From Burkholderiales bacterium (GTDB taxonomy: Bacteria > Pseudomonadota > Gammaproteobacteria > Burkholderiales > WYBJ01), in contig JADLAC010000009.1 in the NCBI GenBank assembly GCA_020848435.1, forward strand, positions 1-64,000: 64,000 nt of DNA. The letters run 5' to 3'. Each line of letters opens with the position of its first letter. The stretch's first letter is position 1. Shown here in pieces: positions 59,256-64,000 of the stretch. Both the position numbers and the translations under genes were made by a program. The notes under the pieces were generated by a model that was not told the DNA's origin, made no database searches, and saw only the letters and a list, made by a program, of their open reading frames with translations.

Positions 59256-62102
59256 CTACTTGCGAGTCTCGATCTGGACCAGCGACTCCTCTGGCGCCGG
59301 CGCGGACGCGCTGTGCCGCCGCGCTCGCCGTGGGGCGAGTGGCGCTTCGCTTTCGGCGAGGACTTGGATCACGGGCGCGATCTTCTCCGGTGCCGTTTCG
59401 ATCATCACCATTTCGGGCGGCAGCTCGTAGCGTACGGCAGGGGCGGGAGCGGGTGTCGCCCCGGTCTGCACCGGCCTCGATACGCCCGATCCACTATCCA
59501 TGGCTGGCACTTCCTCGCGCTTGGCCGGCTTGGCGCCCTCGATTTCGAGCGGCTCACCGGTGCGGGTGGGGACGAGATCGACAGCGGCTTGCGGGGCGGG
59601 TGCCGCGTGCAGCGCCATTTCGGCCTGCGGCTCGACTCGCGCTGGCGCTTGGGCCGGCGTGCTCGTTTCGGTCACGCTCGCAACTGCGACCTGCGGTTCT
59701 GCTCGCGTTGGCACTTGCGCCGGCGTGTTCGTTTCTGTCACGCTTGCAACCGCCGGCTCCGTGTCGGCGTGCTCGCCAGGGCGAGCGGCCTCGGTAGCCT
59801 CCGCGGCAGGTCCCGCGACCGGACGTTGCCCTTCCGGCGCGCGCTGCTCGCCGCCGCGGTCCTGCCGGTCGCGCCGGCCGCGCCTGCGCCGGCCTCGGCC
59901 GCCCGGGCCGGCTTCGGTTGCCGCTGCCGCCGTCGTTTCCGCCATGGTGCCGGCTGCATCCGACAGCCGCATCTCCTCCGCGGCCGGCTCAGAGCGCGCG
60001 CTCGGCTGTGGCCGTGCCACGGCATCGTCCTTGTCCCGTCGCGACGGGCGCCGCTCCTCGTGGCCGCGCCTGCCTTCGCCGCGTCGAGGTCGCCCGCTCT
60101 CGCGTCCGCTCTCACGTGCGCCCTCGCCGCGCGCGCGTTCCGGGCGTTCCCCATGCTCGCCGCGCCGGGGGCGCTCGGGGCGCTCTGAGCGCTCAGACCT
60201 CGTCTGATTCCCAGCACGTGAAACGGCGGTGGGCGCCGCCACCGGCGCGATCGGCTGTGGCGGCGTTTGCGCAACTTCGGCGATGGCCGTGCTTTGGGGT
60301 TGCGGCTCATCCCCGCGCTTGAACCAGCCGAAGATCTTGCGAATGATCGAAGGCCGATCTTCCTCCAGCGTGGTCACGGGCACGTGTGCGCTCGGCTGCT
60401 GCGGCTGCGGAATCGGGCCGTGGCGCTCCGGGGTGATGCCCTGGACCGCGGCCTGCGGCCGAGCGGGCTTGGGCTCGGCACCCGGAACCCGCACCGCTTC
60501 CTCTTCTTCGGGCATCTCCACCATCGTGTAGCTCAGCGGCGCCTCACCCATTTCGTTCGCCTCGTCGTGGCGTACGCGCGCGACGGTGTAATTCGGCGTT
60601 TCAATGTGGACGTTCGGAATCAGCATGATCGCGACCTTGAGCCGCGCCTCGACCACGTGGATGTCATTGCGCTTCTCGTTCAGGAGGAAGGTGGCGACAT
60701 CCACGGGCACCTGGGCATGAACCGCCGCGGTGTTCTCCTTCATTGCTTCTTCCTGGATGATGCGCAGGACATGTAGCGCGGTCGATTCGATCGAGCGGAT
60801 ATGTCCCGTGCCGTGGCAGCGCGGGCAGGGCTGGTGGGCGGTTTCGCCCAGCGAGGGGCGCAAGCGCTGGCGCGAGAGCTCCATGAGCCCGAAACGCGAG
60901 ATCTTGCCCATTTGCACCCGCGCGCGGTCGTAGTGCAACGCGTCTCGCAGCCGGTTCTCGACCTCGCGCTGGTTGCGCCCGCTTTCCATGTCGATGAAGT
61001 CGATGACGATGAGTCCGCCCATGTCGCGCAGGCGCAGTTGGCGGGCGATCTCATCGGCGGCTTCGACATTGGTGTTGAACGCTGTTTGCTCGATGTCGGT
61101 TCCGCGCGTGGCGCGGGCCGAGTTGACGTCGACGGACACCAGCGCCTCGGTGTGATCGATGACGATGGCGCCACCCGAGGGCAGCGCGACCTGGCGCGAA
61201 TACGCCGACTCGATCTGGTGCTCGATCTGGAAGCGCGAGAACAGCGGGATGTCGTCGCGGTAGAGCTTCACCCGGTTGACGTTTCCCGGCATGACCGCGG
61301 ACATGAACGCCCGCGCCTGTTCGTAGATCTCCTCGGTATCGATCAGGATCTCGCCGATTTCCTGGTTGAAGTAGTCGCGCATCGCGCGAATGACGAGACT
61401 GCTTTCGAGGAAGATCAGGTACGGCGCCGGATTGTGCCGCTTACGTTCCTGGCCTTCGGGCGAGCGCGCGTCCGGCGATGCGTCCCCCGTTTCGTCGGTG
61501 TAGTGCGGCCGCGCCGCTTCCTCGATCGCATGCCACAGCTTGAGCAGGTAGTTGAGGTCCCAGGTGAGCTCCTCGGCGCTGCGCCCGATGGCGGCGGTGC
61601 GCGCGATGATGCTCATGCCTTGGGGAACCTCGAGCTTTTCGAGCGCGTCGCGCAGCTCGGTCCGGTCGTCGCCTTCGATGCGGCGCGACACGCCGCCCCC
61701 GCGGGGGTTGTTCGGCATGAGGACGAGGTAGCGTCCGGCCAGGCTGATGAAGGTCGTGAGCGCGGCGCCCTTGGTGCCGCGCTCGTCCTTGTCGACCTGG
61801 ACCGTGAGCTCCTGGCCCTCGCGCAAGGCATCTTGGATGCGGGCGCGTCCGGGTTCGACTTCGGTGCTGAAATAACCGCGCGACACCTCCTTGAAGGGGA
61901 GGAAGCCGTGGCGCTCGGCGCCGTAATCGATGAAGGCCGCCTCGAGGCTGGGCTCGATGCGGGTGATGATGCCTTTATAGATGTTGCCCTTGCGTTGTTC
62001 CTTCGCGGATGATTCGATGTCGAGGTCGATGAGCCGCTGGCCATCGACGATCGCGACCCGCAGTTCTTCCTGCTGAGTCGCATTGAACAGCATACGTTTC
62101 AT
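59256..62102 (-). CDS. rne: Ribonuclease E
   Basis: A 948-residue endoribonuclease. The catalytic half matches E. coli RNase E closely: start [21 protein letters not shown]1 domain (about 35-125), DNase-like site with Asp325 in [12 protein letters not shown] and Asp368 in VIDFIDM, and the zinc link Cys426/Cys429 in CPRCHGTG. About 20 extra residues (around 200-222) are inserted in the RNase H-like part. From about 540 on it is a disordered, Pro/Arg/Glu-rich scaffold with an imperfect repeat of about 22 residues ([17 protein letters not shown] and relatives). Start is ATG 62102; it is divergent from rluC. Confidence 0.97.
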   Translation of the reverse strand: MKRMLFNATQQEELRVAIVDGQRLIDLDIESSAKEQRKGNIYKGIITRIEPSLEAAFIDYGAERHGFLPFKEVSRGYFSTEVEPGRARIQDALREGQELTVQVDKDERGTKGAALTTFISLAGRYLVLMPNNPRGGGVSRRIEGDDRTELRDALEKLEVPQGMSIIARTAAIGRSAEELTWDLNYLLKLWHAIEEAARPHYTDETGDASPDARSPEGQERKRHNPAPYLIFLESSLVIRAMRDYFNQEIGEILIDTEEIYEQARAFMSAVMPGNVNRVKLYRDDIPLFSRFQIEHQIESAYSRQVALPSGGAIVIDHTEALVSVDVNSARATRGTDIEQTAFNTNVEAADEIARQLRLRDMGGLIVIDFIDMESGRNQREVENRLRDALHYDRARVQMGKISRFGLMELSRQRLRPSLGETAHQPCPRCHGTGHIRSIESTALHVLRIIQEEAMKENTAAVHAQVPVDVATFLLNEKRNDIHVVEARLKVAIMLIPNVHIETPNYTVARVRHDEANEMGEAPLSYTMVEMPEEEEAVRVPGAEPKPARPQAAVQGITPERHGPIPQPQQPSAHVPVTTLEEDRPSIIRKIFGWFKRGDEPQPQSTAIAEVAQTPPQPIAPVAAPTAVSRAGNQTRSERSERPERPRRGEHGERPERARGEGARESGRESGRPRRGEGRRGHEERRPSRRDKDDAVARPQPSARSEPAAEEMRLSDAAGTMAETTAAAATEAGPGGRGRRRRGRRDRQDRGGEQRAPEGQRPVAGPAAEATEAARPGEHADTEPAVASVTETNTPAQVPTRAEPQVAVASVTETSTPAQAPARVEPQAEMALHAAPAPQAAVDLVPTRTGEPLEIEGAKPAKREEVPAMDSGSGVSRPVQTGATPAPAPAVRYELPPEMVMIETAPEKIAPVIQVLAESEAPLAPRRARRHSASAPAPEESLVQIETRK

Positions 62103-62550
62103 GGGATACCTGGCTCCCGCGCCCACAGCCCGGGAGGAGACCGAAAACGCCTTGTGCCGCCGAGTGCCGGCAAACGAACAATCAGGGGATCGGCGGCGTG
62201 AGCGTGGTTTCGGGCGTGAGGATCTCTACTGGAGATCGGACTCGATCGGTCTGCCATTGGAATCCTGCGCGTATCGATGGCAGGATTCGGGATACCTTGC
62301 GTCAGGGCGCGTTCTATACTCTTGGCTGCCGCTACTTCCGGGTGAGCGGACTTAACCCGATGTTACGGGCGGGCGAGAACAGCAGTTTCCTCGATGGCGT
62401 TTCCATGGCTTCACGATCACCCAACGCCACGACTGATCACGCGGGATCGCCGAGGAAGATTCTCCAGCGGCCGATTTCCCCGAGCCCGCCCGCCTGCCTA
62501 GGCCCGGTCGCTACCGGCGCCATGCTGGAGGCACTGACAGTATATGCAAC
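62103..62550. other. Long rne 5' leader / divergent rluC region
   Basis: 448 bases between divergent rne and rluC with no credible gene. The best promoter for rne lies at its far end, inside the start of rluC, which would give a leader of about 430 bases. A long structured leader that mediates RNase E autoregulation is known in E. coli; whether this one acts likewise cannot be seen. Confidence 0.5.
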
Positions 62551-62567
62551 ATGAAGGCTTTAAGCAA
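62539..62567 (-). promoter_or_regulatory. Candidate rne promoter overlapping the rluC start
   Basis: On the minus strand TTGCTT (62562-62567), a 17-base spacer and TATACT (62539-62544). The -10 is strong, the -35 weak. It overlaps the first codons of rluC, so the two genes could interfere. Confidence 0.45.
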
Positions 62568-63510
62568 AGATTCGGCCACCTGGATGGACGCCGACGACAA
62601 CTGCGCCGGGCAGCGCATAGACAATCTGCTCGCCCGCCTGCTGAAGGGTGTACCGCGCCGGCATATCTACCGCTTGCTGCGAACGGGACAGGTGCGGGTC
62701 AATAGCGCGCGGGTGGACGCGACTTACCGCATCCGATCCGCGGATCGCATCCGCATTCCGCCCGTACGTACCGCGAGCCGCAATGCCGAGGCGCCGAACG
62801 GACCCTCGGAGCGCCTCGAAGCGCGCATACTGTTCGAGGACGAAAGCATGCTCGTGCTCGACAAGCCCGCCGGAATGGCGGTACATGGCGGCAGCGGCAT
62901 ATCCCGCGGCATCATCGAGGCGATGCGCCACTCGCGGCCCAAGCTGCGCTTCCTGGAGCTCGCGCATCGGCTAGACCGTGACACCTCGGGGGTGCTGCTG
63001 CTCGCCAAGAAGCGCGCGGCCCTGGTCGGGTTGCACGCGGCGATGCGCTCGGGCAGGGTGCGGAAGCTCTACACCGTGCTCATGCTCGGGCGTGCCAAGC
63101 TGGGGAGCCATGAGGTCGATGCGCCGCTCGCGAAATACCTGTTGCCCGGAGGCGACCGGCGCGTCAGGGTTGCGCGCGACGGCCTAGCCGCGCGCACCAT
63201 CTTCACAGGGCTGCGGCACATCGGTACCTTCACCCTCGCCGAGGCCGAGCTGCTCACCGGGCGTACCCACCAGATTCGGGTGCACAGCGCGTCCCTGGGT
63301 CATCCGATCGCCGGCGACGACAAATACGGCGACTTCGCGGCGAACAAGGCCTTGGCGCGATCAGGGCTCAAGCGGCTCTTCCTGCACGCCGGTCGCGTTG
63401 TTCTCGAGCACCCAGTCTCGGCAGTGAGATTGGACCTGCGCAGCCCCTTGGCAGCGGATCTGGCGAGCTTTCTCGAACGACTCGAAGCCGAGCGCGGCGG
63501 CGTATCCTGA
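62551..63510 (+). CDS. rluC: RluC-type 23S rRNA pseudouridine synthase
   Basis: A 319-residue protein: N-terminal S4 RNA-binding domain (RIDNLLARLLKGVPRRHIYRLLRTGQV in pieces, about 21-80) and the RsuA/RluA catalytic domain with Asp142 in HRLDRDTSG, LTGRTHQIRVH and HPIAGDDKYG. In E. coli RluC modifies 955, 2504 and 2580 of 23S rRNA and is also divergent from rne, which supports this assignment over RluD. The HAD phosphatase gene starts one base after its stop. Confidence 0.94.
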   Translation: MKALSKDSATWMDADDNCAGQRIDNLLARLLKGVPRRHIYRLLRTGQVRVNSARVDATYRIRSADRIRIPPVRTASRNAEAPNGPSERLEARILFEDESMLVLDKPAGMAVHGGSGISRGIIEAMRHSRPKLRFLELAHRLDRDTSGVLLLAKKRAALVGLHAAMRSGRVRKLYTVLMLGRAKLGSHEVDAPLAKYLLPGGDRRVRVARDGLAARTIFTGLRHIGTFTLAEAELLTGRTHQIRVHSASLGHPIAGDDKYGDFAANKALARSGLKRLFLHAGRVVLEHPVSAVRLDLRSPLAADLASFLERLEAERGGVS

Positions 63511-63511
63511 C

Positions 63512-64000
63512 ATGCCCGAGCGCTTTCCGCTGTTGGTGTTCGACTGGGATGGCACGCTGGTGGATTCGGCACAGGCTATCGCGGAGGCCCTCCAGGGCGC
63601 CTGTCTGGACGTGGGCCTGCCCCGGCCGAGCGACGAGCGCGCGCGGCATATCATCGGGCTCGGGCTCAAAGACGCATTGCGCTACGCGGTGCCGGAGGCG
63701 GCGGAGAGCGACTACCCCAGGCTGGTGGAACGCTATCGCGTGCACTTCCTGTTGCGCGACCCCGGGACGCGACTCTTTCCCGGGGTGGTGGAGGGTTTGG
63801 AGGCACTGTGCCAGGCAGGCCATCTGTTGGCCATTGCCACGGGGAAGAGCCGGCGCGGCCTCGAACGTGCGCTCGACCAGATGCACCTGCGGCGGTTCTT
63901 TACCGCCAGCCGCTGCGGCGACGAAGGCCACACCAAGCCTCATCCGGGGATGTTGCAGGCGGTCATGGACGAGCTTGCCATGCCGGCAAGCGAGACGCTG
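63512..64000 (+). CDS. HAD-family phosphatase (phosphoglycolate phosphatase-like), cut by window end
   Basis: The first 163 codons are present. Motif I is FDWDGTLVDS with nucleophile Asp11 and acid Asp13, a helical cap follows (AEALQGACLDVGLP), motif II is IATGKS and the motif III lysine lies in HTKPHPGM. It fits the Gph/PGP subfamily, and the position directly after rluC is usual in betaproteobacteria. The C-terminus lies outside the window. Confidence 0.88.
   Translation, partial: MPERFPLLVFDWDGTLVDSAQAIAEALQGACLDVGLPRPSDERARHIIGLGLKDALRYAVPEAAESDYPRLVERYRVHFLLRDPGTRLFPGVVEGLEALCQAGHLLAIATGKSRRGLERALDQMHLRRFFTASRCGDEGHTKPHPGMLQAVMDELAMPASETL

Overview
The window is a GC-rich stretch of bacterial chromosome whose gene content and order point to a betaproteobacterium. 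The markers are the block rpsB-tsf-pyrH-frr-uppS-cdsA-dxr-rseP-bamA-skp-lpxD-fabZ-lpxA-lpxB-rnhB, the block ppsR/ppsA-pyrG-kdsA-eno-ftsB, the divergent tyrB/uvrB pair and the rne/rluC/HAD-phosphatase group. Species cannot be named from the sequence. Coding density is high, neighbours often overlap by 4 bases (ATGA), and several starts are GTG or TTG. I saw no tRNA, rRNA, CRISPR array or convincing U-tailed intrinsic terminator.

Layout. 1-256: a nested inverted repeat and a short duplication of the mtnA tail. 257-5189 (minus): ygfZ, an NRDE/TANGO2-type gene, a class II aldolase-SDR fusion and mtnA, probably one operon. 5538-10909 (plus): type I secretion ABC exporter and HlyD adaptor, ygfX, a methylthioinosine/methylthioadenosine phosphorylase and a peptide deformylase. 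10939-15750 (minus): glnD, map and an enolase-superfamily enzyme. 15908-30713 (plus): translation, nucleotide, isoprenoid, outer-membrane-assembly and lipid A genes, ending in a CopD-like membrane protein. 30657-41062: a SenB-like glycosyltransferase, an RNA methyltransferase, ppsR/ppsA, pyrG, kdsA, eno, ftsB and folD. 41129-48399: a small membrane ORF, a 1179-residue iron-sulfur flavoprotein, tyrB and uvrB.

48400-57316 is an accessory island between uvrB and a low-molecular-weight phosphatase gene. It holds a HigBA-type toxin-antitoxin pair with a clear promoter and operator, a small ORF with a perfect Shine-Dalgarno sequence, an IS21-family element, and a prophage remnant. The element has split a large phage gene: removing it restores an open frame across the junction. 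After that gene come membrane/lysis-type phage genes and an XRE regulator. No integrase is present. From 57317 the core chromosome resumes: phosphatase, prpF family, rne, rluC and a phosphoglycolate-phosphatase-like gene cut by the window edge.

The most interesting functional idea is a methylthioadenosine salvage route. A methylthioinosine-type phosphorylase makes methylthioribose-1-phosphate, MtnA isomerises it, and the aldolase-SDR fusion (abutting mtnA with no gap) could split it to DHAP plus an aldehyde and process the aldehyde in the same polypeptide. Also notable are the single-chain Nfn-like flavoprotein, an orphan SenB homologue, and an exporter with a Cys-less C39-like domain between ygfZ and ygfX.
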